The notes under the pieces were generated by a model. The model saw only the letters and a program-made list of their open reading frames with translations. It was not told the DNA's origin and did no database searches. Shown in pieces: positions 1 through 11,987 of a stretch of DNA of 64,000 nucleotides. Origin of the DNA: Erinaceus europaeus (Eukaryota; Chordata; Mammalia; Eulipotyphla; Erinaceidae); NCBI RefSeq assembly GCF_950295315.1, contig NC_080164.1, positions 112,488,447 to 112,552,446 of the forward strand. Direction: 5' to 3'. Every line of letters starts with the position of its first letter. Within the stretch, counting starts at the first letter, position 1. The position numbers and the translations under genes are program-made.

Positions 1-2050
1 TGCAAGAAAGACTAAAGCAGAAACAAACCAATGGGACTACATCAAATTGAAAAGCTTCTGCACATCCAAAGAAACTATTAAACAAACAGAGAGACCCCTC
101 ACAGAATGGGAGAAGATCTTCACATGCCAGACATCAGACAAGAAACTAATCACCAAAATATATAAAGAGCTCAGCAAACTTAGCACCAAAAAAGCAAATG
201 ACCCCATCCAAAAATGGGCAGAGGATATGAACAAAACATTCACCTCAGAGGAGATCCAAAAGGCTAACAAACATATGAAAAACTGCTCTATGTCACTGAT
301 TGTCAGAGAAATGCAAATTAAGACAACACTAAGATACCACCTCACTCCTGTAAGAATGGCATACATCAAAAAGGACAGCAGCAACAAATGCTGGAGAGGA
401 TGTGGGGACAGAGGAACCCTTACATTGCTGGTGGGAATGTAAATTGGTCCAGCCTCTGTGGAGAGCAGTCTGGAAAACTCACACAAGGCTATACATGGAC
501 CTTCCATATGATCCGGTAATTCCTCTCCTGGGGTTATACCCTAAAGACTCCATAACAGCCAACCGAAAAGAGGTGTGTACTCCTATGTTCATAGCAGCAC
601 AATTCATAATAGCTAAAACCTGGAAGCAGCCCAGGTGCCCAACAACAGATGAGTGGTTGAGAAAGCTGTGGTATATATACACAATGGAATACTATGCAGC
701 TATCAAGAACAATGAACCCACCTTCTCTGACCCATCTTGGACAGAACTAGAAGGAATTATGTTAAGTGAGCTAATTCAGAAAGATAAAGATGAGTACGGT
801 ATGATCGCACTCATCAACAGAAGAGAAATAAGATCTAAAAGAAGTTGAGAAAGAAGATCTGAAAGGGAAACTAAAAGCAGGATCTGACTAAATTGAAAGT
901 AGGGCACCAAAGAAAAAACAATGTGTTGAGGGGTAGACATGCAGCTTCCTGGGCCGGTGGGGGGTGGGGTTGGGTGGGTGGGATGGGACACAGTCTTTTG
1001 GTGGTGGAATGGTGTTTATGTACACTCCTAGTAAAGTGTAGTCATATAAATCACTAGTTAATTAATATGAGAGGGGGAAAATTAATTGTATGTCTCGAAG
1101 TTTTTAAAATACAGACTCTTTTTAATATATAGGCTGTGTATTTGATATGCGGACTCTGTCAAAAGCGTAGACCAATTAGTTCAGAAGCAACCAATGGCAC
1201 AGCTATATAAGATACTGGGTACTATACAGCAAACCCTAACAAAAGGACTTTTCAAAGTTAACCCAATTACCAATTAATGTGATGATAACATTAACTATCG
1301 ATTGTCTTTTTTAACCCTAAGACAGCAGGAACCTCACATCTCCACTATAGAGCCTATATTTCCCCCAGTCCTGCAACCTTTGAATAGGGCCCACTTTCCC
1401 GCATGCCTCTCCCAATCCATATCAAATAATATTGCATCTGCCGATCACAGCCTAACCAACGCAACGATTGCCACCTCAACGTGCTTCAGCTCAGACTGTG
1501 TCTAGAGACTTCATGTGTGGAATGACAACCCTTCAGCTTCATTACTCGAGTGAGACCTTTCCTTACATAGTATTCTCTAATTCCATCCCCGGTGGTTCAC
1601 TTTCTAACAAAGTCTCAAAACTAGATATAGACCAGGTTCTGTGAGAGAGAGCATATGTTCACACTTATCCATAAACTAGTGCAACCAGATGCCATCAGGA
1701 TGCCAGCCAGGCTTCCCTGGACTGAAGACCTCACCAATGTGTCCTGGAGCTCCGCTTCCCCAGAGACCCACCCTACTAGGGAAAGAGAGGGGCAGACTGG
1801 GAGTATGGACCAACCAGTCAATGTCCATGTTCAGTGGGGAAGCAATTACAGAAGCCAGACCTTCCACCTTCTGCAACCTAGAATGACCCTGGATCCATGC
1901 TCCCAGAGGGATAGAGAATGGGAAAGCTATCTTGGGATGGGATGGGATATAGAGAATGGGTGTTGGGAATTGTGTGGAGTTGTACCCCTCCTACCCTATG
2001 GTTTTGTTAATTTATCCTTTCTTAAATAAAAAATAAATTAATTAAAAAAA
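1..2050 (+). mobile_element. L1 LINE, 3' end: ORF2 C-terminus plus 1.2-kb 3' UTR
   Basis: 1-848 encodes the C-terminal part of L1 ORF2 in two frames (47-442 and 402-848), with recognisable stretches such as TWKQPRCPTTDEW and YIYTMEYYAAIKNNE. The change of frame near 400-440 makes it inactive. A long 3' UTR follows, with a G-run block (957-986), and ends in an A-rich tail with AATAAA-like motifs (2026-2050). The antisense element at 23.84-27.70 kb is a close relative across the whole length. The 5' part lies outside the window. Confidence 0.92.
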
Positions 2051-2299
2051 ACTTTGCTTATTCACTGTTTTTATGTTAATATAAACTTTTTGTAAATTAT
2101 TTCCTATTTGTAAACCAGCACTCAGCAGGCTGGAGGAAGGTGTGGTTGTGTGTGGTGAAGTGTGGGGTTGATGGCCTGAGATTGATACATTGAGTGGGAC
2201 TTAACTACAGTGGAGCCAAGTTTGGAAACAAAAGGGAAATCCACAAGGCCACAAATCCATCCGACCTCACACTTTAGAAGCAATAAATAAAAGTTAAGG

Positions 2300-2442
2300 C
2301 CTAGTGGTCCGGGAGGTGGCACAGTGGATAAAGCGTTGGAATTTTAAGCATGAAATTGAGTCCAATCCTTGGCAGCACATGTACCAGAGTGATGTCTGGT
2401 TCTTTCTTTCTCTCTTTTCTTTCTCATTAATAAATAAAACAT
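2300..2442 (+). mobile_element. SINE, 'gtggcacagtggataaagc' family
   Basis: A tRNA-like head (gtggcacagtggataaagcg, then a degenerate B box), a 'gcacatgtaccagagtgatg' middle and a taataaataaaac tail. Related copies lie at 38.56 and perhaps 59.26 kb. Confidence 0.7.
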
Positions 2443-2579
2443 TTTTTCAAGTTAAGGTCTAAGTGGACTTTGTTCTAGGAGGAAATTTGAGGGGTCCTGG
2501 TCCTAGGGGCAGGAAGATCTAAGGGTCTTTGACTCCACTCCGAATGTTTCAAAACCTAGTGCTTGGTTTCCTTACCTTG

Positions 2580-2728
2580 CCCCCCCACACACACACATCA
2601 CCACCACCACCCACCACCACCCACCACCCACCACCACCACCACCACCACCACCACCCACCACCACCATCCACCACCACCACCATCCACCACCACCACCAT
2701 CCACCACCACCACCACCACCATCACCTG
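2580..2728 (+). repeat. (CCA)n microsatellite
   Basis: An imperfect run of CCA/CAC triplets with ccat and ccc interruptions. It makes Pro/His/Thr-rich open frames in every frame; these are not genes. Confidence 0.95.
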
Positions 2729-2774
2729 TGTAAAAAGCCGACTCTATGGAGGTTGCTTTGAGTTCAGAGGATGT

Positions 2775-2935
2775 CAGTATCACACAGAGGAACAGTTCAC
2801 TGGGTAGGTCACCTGCTTTGTAGTAAGTGCAACTCAGGCTTGAACCCCTGTATTATGTGGGAGGGCCATCAAAGGGGGGCATCTCTGGTGTTGTGCTGTC
2901 TCTCTCTCTTTCCTTCTCCTTATTTATTTTTCTTT
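2775..2935 (+). mobile_element. SINE fragment with CT-rich tail
   Basis: Pattern 'tcacctgctttgtagtaagtg...ggcttgaacccc...' then a ctctctctct run. It belongs with the copies at 4.05 and 41.84 kb. Degenerate. Confidence 0.5.
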
Positions 2936-3029
2936 TTTGGGGAAATTAATGATTTACAATAGACATAAAATATAGTAGTTTGTACATGTGTAGCATTTCT
3001 TAGTTTTCCACCTAACATTCAAACCCCCC

Positions 3030-3490
3030 CCCCACCTAGGTCCTCCACTATCGTGTTCCAGGACCTGAACACCCCAACCCCCCACCCCAGAGTCCTTTAC
3101 TTTGGTGCAATGCACCAACTCCAGTCCAAGTTCTGCTTTGTGTTTTCCCTTCTGCTCTCATTTTTCAACTTCTGTCTGTGAGTGACATTATCCCATATTC
3201 ATCCTTCTTTTTCTGGTTTACCTCATTTCACATGATTCTGTCAAGCTCCATCAACGATGAGACGAGGAAGGTGAATTCATCATTCTTTACAGCTGAATAG
3301 TATTCCACTGTGTATATAGACTACAGCTTTCCCAGCCACTCATCTGTTGTTGGACACCTGGGTTATTTCCAGGTTTTGGCTATTACAAATTGTGCTGCTA
3401 TGAACATTGATGTATAAATATCTTTTAAGATGGGTGTTATTGGTTCCTTAGGATATATCCCCAGGAAAAAAATGGCTGGGTCATAGACTT
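3030..3490 (-). mobile_element. L1 fragment, 3' end, antisense
   Basis: The reverse complement carries the end of ORF2 (around 3290-3480, matching the tail of the L1 at 1-848) and a short G-rich 3' UTR with the 'gtgcaccaaagtaaaggactct' type motif. 3490-4040 shows no repeat I recognise. Confidence 0.8.
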
Positions 3491-4059
3491 GGTCCATTTA
3501 TATCTATGTTTGATTAAAAAGTCAGTCCACAAGCATTAAAATCTCTATTAGCTGCAAGCTTGAAGGGCTGTAATTGGAATTCCCCTCTTTGCAAAAGTTG
3601 ATGTGACAATGTTGGGCTTTGTGGGACCTTGTTCATCTTGAGAAATAAAATAGGACACAATTGAATGTCACAAAGATTCGCAGGTCCAGGGTATGTACAA
3701 CATCTATGACTGAGCCAAGACTCACCTGGATAGAAGCATACCCTGCTCCACCGGAACGGGGCAGAGCGATACTATTTTGAATAGCATTTTGAATCAAAGT
3801 CAAACTATGGTTCTCATGCACAGTGGCTGGCCATTAGAACACACATGGACCAAATGTCCACAGGCTCTCAGAACAAGTCCTGCCAAGTTAACTGATGGGC
3901 AGAGGCCCTTGGGAAAGAGACAGTGCCCTCCAATAGGAAACACACAAGCCAGTGGAGAGCCTGACTCCTGGGTGCATGGTAGAGACGGGCCTTCAAGCGA
4001 GTGCTAGGAGAGCAGCTTGGAAAATTTTCAGAAAATGTGCCAGGCACTGGAGGTTCAAA

Positions 4060-4171
4060 GAAGTGTGTAACCCTGGGTGCGAATAATAGATCACCTGCAT
4101 AGTGTGTTGCCCTGCTATTTAGATGACTCAGGTTTGAGCCTGGTCCCCACAGCATTGGAGGAAGCTTCTGT

Positions 4172-4208
<37 letters not shown>

Positions 4209-4260
4209 GTCTCTCTGTCTCTCTCTCTCTCTTTACCTGTCTCCCTCTCTTTTTAACTTT
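4060..4260 (+). mobile_element. SINE with (CT)n tail
   Basis: 'atcacctgcatagtgtgttg...ggtttgagcctggtccccac...ggaggaagctt' followed by a long CT run (4164-4232). Same family as 41.84 kb. Confidence 0.65.
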
Positions 4261-4923
4261 AGAGCTTCATTGACTAATGGCTCATAGTACAGTCTTTTTT
4301 TTTCACTACCCCATCACCAAGGGTCTGTGTCCCCCATAGATAACCACTGTAATTTTGCCACAGTCTTAGATATAGGTTGACATTTATTTTTCACATTTGT
4401 ATGTTCGATTCTCTATATTCTACATTTGAATGAAACTATTCTGTAGTTGTCCTTCACCTCCTTACTTGCTTCACTGAGTATCATCTTCTCCAATTCTACC
4501 CACTTTATCCCAAAAGGCACAGTGTCATCTTTTTTATTGTTAAGTAATACTCCATTAAGTATACGTCTTATAATGTTTCTGTCTCTATCTTGAAAGAAGG
4601 AAAAAAAGAAGGGTATGAGCTTCAATTGCTCAGATTCACTATCAAATGATGTGAAGTAACATACTTGCCCACAATCAGAATTTCATAGCTCAGAAAAACA
4701 CATTGAGAAAATCAGTTCCTTAGAATAGAACCAGCTTTCTCTTTGGTCTCTGGCCCATTTAGCAGTCAGCATGCACACACCTACTGATCTGTTTGTGTAG
4801 CTCAGAATGGAGAGAGTACACAGGGGTATGCAGTCTTGACCATCTGACTTGTGTGTCTGAGATACCTGAGGGCCCAGCTCACATACCCACCTCACCACAT
4901 GCCAGCAGTTATGCAGTGCCCTA

Positions 4924-4982
4924 ATATATATATATATATTATGTATGTTGTACATATACATATATATATATGCATATATATT
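4924..4982. repeat. (AT)n-rich microsatellite
   Basis: Alternating TA with gca and gtac interruptions. Confidence 0.85.
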
Positions 4983-4984
4983 AC

Positions 4985-5095
4985 CTGAGCTGTGCTCAGC
5001 TCTGGCTTATGGTGGTGCAGGGGATTATACCTGGGACTTGAAAGCCTCAGGCATGAGAGTCTTTTTTGCATAATCATTTTGCTATCTACTTCTGC
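4985..5095 (-). mobile_element. SINE, 'agactctcatgcctgaggctc' family, antisense
   Basis: Reads as gctcagctctggcttatggtggtgcagggg...caggcatgagagtc, the reverse complement of the family seen in sense at 6103 and 44399. Confidence 0.8.
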
Positions 5096-5224
5096 TCAAT
5101 ATATATATATTTTAAAGATGGAAAGGGTTACAGGTTGGTAAGTTCAAAGGTTACTGGCTCATTCTTTTAGAAAGGCACCAGTCAGAGTAGATTAAGACTG
5201 CTCTCATTAAAACTTGGTTACCTT

Positions 5225-5408
5225 GTGAAAGGTGAGGTCTCCCATACATACCACCGTGTTCAATGCAGTATTATTTACTTGCAGGGTGAAGCATCTCTTA
5301 AGCACTGAAGCAGTGCAGGTGGCTCTTTTGCTCCTCCACTCTATCTGCCTCTTCCCTCTTGATTTCTCTCTGTTTTTAGCCATTAAATAAATACAACATT
5401 TTAAAAAT
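5225..5408 (+). mobile_element. SINE, main tRNA-derived family, degenerate
   Basis: A diverged copy: gcagggtgaagc...cactgaagcagtgcaggtg...cttgatttctctctg...aataaatac tail. Confidence 0.6.
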
Positions 5409-5429
5409 AGAAACAATGACACCCTGCCA

Positions 5430-5820
5430 TTTTCAGTAATGCAGATAAACCTAGAGGTTGTTACATTTTGTAAAATAATCCAGTCTGAGAAAGATAAACA
5501 TCACATCTGATTTCAATTATATGTGGTAAAAGGACAAATCAAACAGATGGCCTAAACTAAAAGAAAGTCAACTTTTAGACTACAAGAACAAGCAGAGAGT
5601 AACCAGAAGGGGAAAGGGGTGGGGGTAGATCAGATTGTGAGAGGCAAACCAATGAAGCATGTACAGCTTTGGTTTATAATGATTCACACTTGCAACCTAG
5701 TGTGATGTGATCTGCCAATCTTACTTGAATCTAAAGCAATATAAAAAGCAAAGATGGTATGTCCAAGTAAAGTGATAGTCTGAAAGTTAGATCCCATGAC
5801 TTAACATAACCATAGGGGAA
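5430..5820. other. No feature recognised
   Basis: AT-rich, apparently single-copy intergenic DNA without a gene-like open frame. Confidence 0.6.
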
Positions 5821-5829
5821 ATGCAGGTC

Positions 5830-5914
5830 AGGGGATCTCTTGCCTAATGTCTACTCTGACATGTGCACAGATCAAAGCCCAGCCTCCCCACATTAAAGGG
5901 AACTGGAGTGCTGT

Positions 5915-5965
<51 letters not shown>

Positions 5966-5990
5966 CCTTTCTACCTGTCTGCATCAGAAA
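5830..5990 (+). mobile_element. Degenerate SINE remnant with (CT)n tail
   Basis: '...gatcaaagcccagcctccccacattaaagggaactgg' followed by about 20 CT units (5918-5960). Weak similarity to the copy at 4.06 kb. Confidence 0.45.
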
Positions 5991-6102
5991 AAAAAAGGAA
6001 AACAAAAATACAATTCATATTTTACTGTGAGGGATGTCTACTGCCTATCAGAGCCTCCCTAAGTGAACAATATACTATTTAAATAAAGACTGATGTTCCA
6101 AA

Positions 6103-6240
6103 ATGGGGGTAGAAAGCATAGTGGTTATGCTAAGAGATTCTCATGCCTGTGGCTCCAAAGTTCCAGGTTCAATCCCCCACACCATCATAAACCAGAGCTG
6201 ATAAAAATTTAAAAAAATAAAATACTCATCTCAAAAAAAA
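6103..6240 (+). mobile_element. SINE, 'agactctcatgcctgaggctc' family
   Basis: tRNA-like head 'agcatagtggttatgctaag', a degenerate B box 'caggttcaatccccc', and an A-rich tail. Confidence 0.8.
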
Positions 6241-6244
6241 ACCA

Positions 6245-7045
6245 AAAAACGACTGATATTCCAGGAAAAGCAGATTATGAAGTGTGAAAGAAAAGCACTA
6301 AATTACAGGAAGGAAAAGGTAATGGAGAAAAGAAAACTATCCTGACATAATGAGAGTTGAAACCTCCTTATTCTATCTATCTAGGAGACACCTAAATTCT
6401 ATCCTGAGCATTCAGAGTTCTGCATCATACTTTATCTTCTTTAAAGGTCTCTATATGTCAATCAAAACATGTAGTTCACACAGGGGAAATTTCCATATAT
6501 TGTCTTTTCTGAATTCGTTGAAGAGATTGCATATTTGGCAGTTATGCAAAAAAAAAATAATAAAAAATTAAATAAAATACTCATCTCTTAAAAAAAAAGC
6601 TGAACACCATTCCAATACTAGCAAAATTAAGATGAGACTTGTCATATTATTACTGGTACTAATTAGCACCCTGAAAAATAGCACATTGATTTTTTTTATG
6701 CAATTATGCTCTATTTGGAGAGGTATTACATTCATCCCTTGGGGTGAGGTGGGGGGAACAATGTGGAAGAAACCTTGTGGAAATAGGTTAGCAGTCGCAA
6801 GGTCTGCCAGGCCAAATATGCTTGAATGAAGCCATAAATCAGTGTAAAATAATGGCTTGGACATTTCTTATTGACTGGTAGAAACAGGAATCTATAGAAC
6901 ACACAAGCTGAAACACTCTCCTCAGGGGCAGACATTCACCACACACTTCTTCCTCTCATATGGATAAGAAGGGGCCAGTGTGAACTGTAAATGCTTTTCC
7001 TGAGACCAATCTTTGAACCTTTCCACAGTGTAGCCATGGATTGTT
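6245..7045. other. No feature recognised
   Basis: AT-rich flank with short A runs. Open frames on both strands around 6568-6935 overlap one another and have no family character. Confidence 0.55.
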
Positions 7046-7049
7046 AGCC

Positions 7050-7390
7050 CCCCCCCAACACACTTTATTAGGCAGTTAATAACTTACAGTACTGTTGCTG
7101 ACACATACATAAAACCTCTCGTCTCCCCATGATAGGTGTCTGCAAGACCCTCTCTTCCCCCACACTAGGTCCTTTCTCCAGGACCCTAGGGCCCTTCTAC
7201 CCCATCCCTGTCCTTCCTTCCCCAGAGGCCTTTGCTTTGGTGCTGTACACCCCACCCAGTCCAAGCTTCACCCTGTGTTTCCCTTTCTGTTCCTGCTTCT
7301 TAAGTTACACCTGTGGGTAAGGTCATCTGGCATTCACTCTTCTTTTTCTGGCTTATCTCACACAACATGATACCTTTGAGTTCTGGCCAA
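7050..7390 (-). mobile_element. L1 3' UTR fragment, antisense
   Basis: The reverse complement gives the '...ggtgtacagcaccaaagcaaaggcctctgg...gacacctatcatggggaga' type of L1 3' end. Similar fragments are at 45.5 and 57.5 kb. Confidence 0.75.
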
Positions 7391-7394
7391 GAAG

Positions 7395-7800
7395 TAGCAA
7401 AGTAGAGGACTTCATCATCTCTAGGGTCTGAGAATAGATGATGTCTGGCCATCCTTACCCATCTTTGGGCATAATGCTAAAAATGTCCTTTGATAATGAA
7501 GAGAGGAGAAGCTCAAAGTTTTAAGCTGCTTGAAGAAAAAGAAAGCATAATTTAAATATGTCCATGCCAAATGACCTCTCTAATTGCATACATGTAATTA
7601 CTAATAACTAAACATTTTACATATGTCAAAAAATGGAAACTTCTTTAGTAGTGTCACTAAAGACATCAAGATGTACTTGGAAATATCAGTTCCATCAAAG
7701 AGGTGTTTTGTTATTATCATTATTATTTTTTTGTCTTTTGGAATCCATTGTAATATAACTCTCTCCAGTGATTGTAAGGACAGAAAACTGTTTTAGACAG
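7395..7800. other. No feature recognised
   Basis: AT-rich unique-looking DNA. Confidence 0.55.
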
Positions 7801-7807
7801 AATACTT

Positions 7808-8230
7808 TTTAATGTTTTAAAAATTAATTTATTATAGGATAGACACAGAGAGAAACTGAGAGGTGACGGGGAGGTAGAGAGGGAGAGAAACAGTGGGCTG
7901 GGCGGTGGCGCACCTGGTTAAGCACACATAACACTAAACACAAGGACCCACTCAAGGGTTTGGGTTTGAGCTGCCGGCTCCCCACCTGCAGGGGGAAAGC
8001 TTCACAAGTGGTGAAGTAGGTGTGCAGGTGTCCCTCGCCCTCTCTACTTCTCCCTCCCCTCTCAATTGCTCTCTGCCCTATCCAGTAACAAAAATAAATA
8101 AGAGAGAAAGAACTGCAGCCCTGCTTCACCACTAGCAAAGCTTTCCCCCTGCAGGTGGGGATCAAGGGCTTGAACCTGTATCCTTCTGCACTGTAATGTG
8201 AGTGCTTAACCAGATATACCACCACCTGAC
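7808..8230 (-). mobile_element. SINE (antisense) split by a second SINE
   Basis: The two halves of an antisense main-family SINE (7808-7895 and 8105-8230) are separated by a complete sense copy. The flanks of the inner copy share a short gagagaaa motif, a likely target-site duplication. Confidence 0.85.
7896..8104 (+). mobile_element. SINE, main tRNA-derived family, inserted in another SINE
   Basis: ggctgggcggtggcgcacctggttaagc...ccccacctgcagggggaaag...gtgcaggtgtc...aataaataa, nearly full length. It is younger than the host copy. Confidence 0.88.
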
Positions 8231-8329
8231 CATCTTTTTAATATTTTCAAATATGTTTATCTTTCACTTTTAGTTATTTCAATCTGGTTCAAATTGTCCT
8301 ATTTGACCAGATTTCTAATTTAAAAATCA

Positions 8330-8640
8330 ACTGGGGGGGTCAGGAAATGGCTAGGCAATGGCGCATCTGGTACAATGCATCCATTACCATGCTCAAGGAC
8401 TTGGGTTCAAGCCCCCAGTCACTTGTGGTGGGGGGGTGCTTCAGGACTGGTGAAGCAGGACTGCAGGTATCTCTCTTTCTCTTTCCTTCTTTGCACCTCC
8501 TCTGAATCTTTCTCTATCCTATCAAGTAGAATGACTTTGAAAAAATTTTAAAAAGGACATGGGAAGTGGTGGACTCCTACTGCAGGCACTGAGTTCCAGC
8601 AATAACTCTGGTGACAATAAAAGAAACAAATAAATAAGCA
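8330..8640 (+). mobile_element. SINE, main family with longer 3' part
   Basis: Head 'ggcaatggcgcatctgg', body 'tgaagcaggactgcaggtatctctc', then an extra 3' part with 'tgagttccagcaataactctgg'. The 28.55-kb copy has a similar extension. Confidence 0.7.
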
Positions 8641-8652
8641 AATCCCCTAGTA

Positions 8653-8654
8653 TA

Positions 8655-8700
<46 letters not shown>

Positions 8701-8702
8701 GA
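8653..8702. repeat. (TAGA)n microsatellite
   Basis: About 12 uninterrupted tetranucleotides, so likely to vary in length between individuals. Confidence 0.95.
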
Positions 8703-9710
8703 CAGAAATGGCTGACTTTTATTTCTTTGGCGTCACATTTTCATACCAAGAAATATGAACAATTTTAGGCACATTCTTTTAAAAAGTAATAATAAGACAA
8801 GATACCCAGCTCAGGTTTTTGGTTGTACAAAGAATCATTCTGACACTCAGCCTTATTTTGGTGTTTTCCTGTTTAACTGGAAAAGTTCCATAACTTCACA
8901 TTCTTTTCATGGAAAAGTACTAGCCCTGTCCCATCCAGAACTAAGTTCACCCTTTACTTCTGCAAGTATTATTTCATGATATGCAGCATTCATCTCTGCA
9001 AAAGAGCAGTAAAATGATTATCATTCTAGCTCTCCCCCCGCCACACACAATGTGCTTTATAAACAAAGTAAACAGTTCTTTCATACCCCACGGTAACATT
9101 TATAGCCCAATTCATCTTCACAAATGCACGTGGTGGATGTCATTAAACTTCACTTTGAAAAAGCAGAGAACAAGAAAGGAAAAGGTCAGTTGCATATATT
9201 TGGGACTACACTGTGAGCTGGTTAAAGAGAAAAGGTTCATTGTAATCTCCCTTGTCATTGGCTGGACTGCCTCAGAGACCACAGAAGGAGAAAGTGGCTT
9301 TAACTCAGCATTTCCTTGGCAATGTTTTTTTTTTTTTTAACGAAAAATGCAGTAACATTCATAAAATTGTGCAAAACAGCACAAAAGACATTTGCTTTTA
9401 TTTTTCCATTTTCCTAGGGTATATTTGTATGTAACTCATTTATTTTCCTAGGGTGTATTTCTAGAAGTGTTACTGCAGAGTCAAGAGATGAGGAAATAAT
9501 GACTGAGTTTGATACATATTTTTAAGTGAGCTTTTAGAAAAATTACATTTTAGTAAGACAATAATCAGACAATCTCATTTTTCTGTACAGACTGATAATT
9601 TGTTTCTACTTTAATTTTACATAAAGATATGCTATTTGTGTAATGAATATATAAATGGTTATCAGATATTATTTCAGACTTTCCAGTCATGGAAATCTAC
9701 TTTGATTTTT
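8703..9710. other. No feature recognised
   Basis: AT-rich apparently single-copy DNA. Small open frames (8755-9434) have no recognisable family. Confidence 0.55.
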
Positions 9711-9714
9711 CAAA

Positions 9715-9897
9715 AAATATTTTATTGACTTACTTATTTTAACGAGAGAGAAAAATAGAGAGAGAAAGAAACAGACACAGAGCTATGCCAGAGCCCTGTC
9801 AACTCCAGCTGACCGTGGTGCTGAAGGTTGGATTTAGGGTCTCAGAGCTTCAGATATGAGAATCTTTTGAAGAACCATTGGGCCATTCTCCAGCCAT
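9715..9897 (-). mobile_element. SINE, 'agactctcatgcctgaggctc' family, antisense, long form
   Basis: 'tttattgacttacttatttt...gagagaaa...gccagagccctgtcaactccagctgaccgtggtg...' Diverged. Confidence 0.65.
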
Positions 9898-10290
9898 TTA
9901 CTTTGATTTTTAACATATCTGAAAATGCTATTTTATTTAGACTGTAATCTAATATGATTAAGGAGACATTTAAGTAATTGTTCCTATAGACACACAGGAA
10001 AAAAAAAACTAAGTCATTTAGTACAGGTCATCTTTTACATTTCAAAAGACTTAGAAAAACAATTTATTGTGTGACTATATTTCCTCCAGTGTATATAATA
10101 TTAGCATTATATGTCTGCATTATATTGTCTACATTTTAATGATCTTCTACATATATGTTACTCTTCAAACCCAGCTACACATTTTTGAGTAACATTTCAT
10201 ATGATTTAGTTTTTTCTTGCTGATGATTGCCTTATCGGAGGATGTTTGAGTGTTAATTTTTCTTTGTTATAAGTGTACTTGAAAGTGTAT
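9898..10290. other. No feature recognised
   Basis: AT-rich DNA without recognisable repeats. Confidence 0.5.
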
Positions 10291-10293
10291 CTT

Positions 10294-10552
10294 AGGGAGT
10301 TGGGTGGTAGCGGAGCGGGTTAAGCGCACGTGGTGCAAAGCATGAAGACCGGCTTAAAGATCCTAGTTCGAGCCCCTGGCTCCCCACCTGCAGGGGAGTC
10401 GCTTCACAGGCGGTGAAGCAGGTCTGCAGGTGTCTGTCTTTCTCTCCCCTTCTCTGTCTTCCCCTCCTCTCTCCATTTCTCTCTGTCCTATCCAACAACA
10501 ATGACAACAATAATAAACAAGCATAACAAAAGGGAAAATAAATAAAATAAAA
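10294..10552 (+). mobile_element. SINE, main family, 'gtagcgcagcgggttaagcgc' subfamily
   Basis: Near full length: gggagttgggtggtagcgg...tagttcgagcccc...ctgcaggggagtcgcttcac...ccaacaacaatgacaac tail. Confidence 0.9.
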
Positions 10553-10855
10553 GAAAGTGTATCTGAAAGATATCAAATTAGGTATCCTGTAGGAATCAAA
10601 GAATTCTATATTAAACAAATTCATTTCTGCATATTACATTTCAATCATGTGAAATAAAAACTCACCACTCTACTCTTTAACCATTGCTGGCCACTACTAT
10701 GGGATGCCCCTCTTTGAGGCTAATGTGACTATTTGGAATTTCTTCTTGACTGATCTAAAGCCTAAAGAGACTTTAGTCCAATATTTTAATGAGGAAAGTT
10801 AATAGTAGTTGATTCGAAAATAACCAGTGACATCTAAAGAATGATGGTTGTTTGA
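10553..10855. other. No feature recognised
   Basis: Short unique-looking gap between SINEs. Confidence 0.5.
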
Positions 10856-11062
10856 GTCCAGGTAGTGGTGCACCTTATTGAGCACACCTGTTATCATGCT
10901 AAAGGATCCAGATTCAAGCCCTGGTTCCCACTTGCAGGGGGAAGGACTTCATAAGAAGTGAAGCAGGGCTGCAGGTGTCTTTCTTTCTCTGTCTGTATCT
11001 CCCTTTTTCCATCTTAGTTTCTCTCTGTCTTTATCCAACTAATGAATAAATAAAATTTAGAA
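10856..11062 (+). mobile_element. SINE, main tRNA-derived family
   Basis: 'ggtagtggtgcaccttattgagcacac...tgcaggtgtctttctttctc...aatgaataaataaa'. Confidence 0.85.
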
Positions 11063-11326
11063 AAGAGAAATGGCTGTTTACCATAAGACAATTAGGAGGA
11101 ACTAGTTTATAATATTTAAATATACATGAAAAATTACTAAGTTGAATATATAGGCAGGTGCTGGTCTTACTCATGTAAAGATAACAGACATTTAAACTCC
11201 GGTAATGATAAAAATTAAAATAACTTCATATAGTTCATGCAACAGAGTAGTCTATTATCAAAATGGCTCCACACATCTGAATATACTCACATAAATATGC
11301 TGATGTCATGTCATTAAGAAATAAAT

Positions 11327-11530
11327 TTGGGAAGTCAGGTAGTAGCACAAATGCAGGTGGCGCAAAGCGCAAGGACCGGCTTAAGGTCCTTTCTCTCTCC
11401 CTCTCTGTCTTCCCCCTCCTCTCTCCACTTCTCTCTGTCCTATCCAACAACGAGGACATCAATAGCTACAACAACAAAACAAGGGCAACATAAGGGAATA
11501 CATATAAAAAAATAAAATAAATAAAATGAA
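11327..11530 (+). mobile_element. SINE, gcgggttaag subfamily, internally deleted
   Basis: Head to 'ggaccggcttaaggtcc' then directly the CT-rich part. About 85 nt, including the B box, are missing. Confidence 0.8.
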
Positions 11531-11628
11531 ATAAAAAGAAATGAATTTTATCTGAGTCAATCCCTTTTCTGAAATTTTTAGTTATATAAAGTTCTGGTTT
11601 AACAAGCTCTTGAAAAATTAGTGATGTA

Positions 11629-11812
11629 GGGGCCGGGTGATGGCGCACCTGGTTGAGCGCTACTATTACAATGCACAAGGACCCCACCTGCAGGGGAAAG
11701 TTTTGTGAGTGGTGAAGCAGTGCTGCAGGTGTCTCTCTGTGTCTCTCTCCCTATCACCCCCTTCCCTCTTGATTTCTGGCTGTCTCCAATAAATAAAGAT
11801 AATGAAAAAAAT
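11629..11812 (+). mobile_element. SINE, main tRNA-derived family
   Basis: 'ggggccgggtgatggcgcacctggttgagcgc...ctgcaggtgtctctctgtgtc...caataaataaag', with a short deletion at the B box. Confidence 0.88.
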
Positions 11813-11857
11813 GAAAAAAAATTAGTGATGTATTTATATGTGTTCAAGAAACAATAT

Positions 11858-11987
11858 TTTAAAGAGATTATTTATATATTAATGAGAAAAGAAAGAGTGA
11901 CAGAGAAAGGGAAAGGCCAGAGCACTGCTCAGCTATGACAGCCTACAGCCTCTGGGGCCATAAGCATGAAAGTCAAAACTCTAATAG
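11858..11987 (-). mobile_element. SINE, 'agactctcatgcctgaggctc' family, antisense
   Basis: 'gccagagcactgctcagctatgacagcc...ataagcatgaaagtc'. The next SINE is inserted at its end. Confidence 0.7.

Noticed and set aside
1302..2029. Small frames in the L1 3' UTR
   Set aside because: They do not keep their reading frame in the related L1 copies and lie in untranslated sequence.
2529..2807. Pro/His/Thr-rich and Gly/Trp-rich frames
   Set aside because: Translation of the CCA repeat on the two strands.
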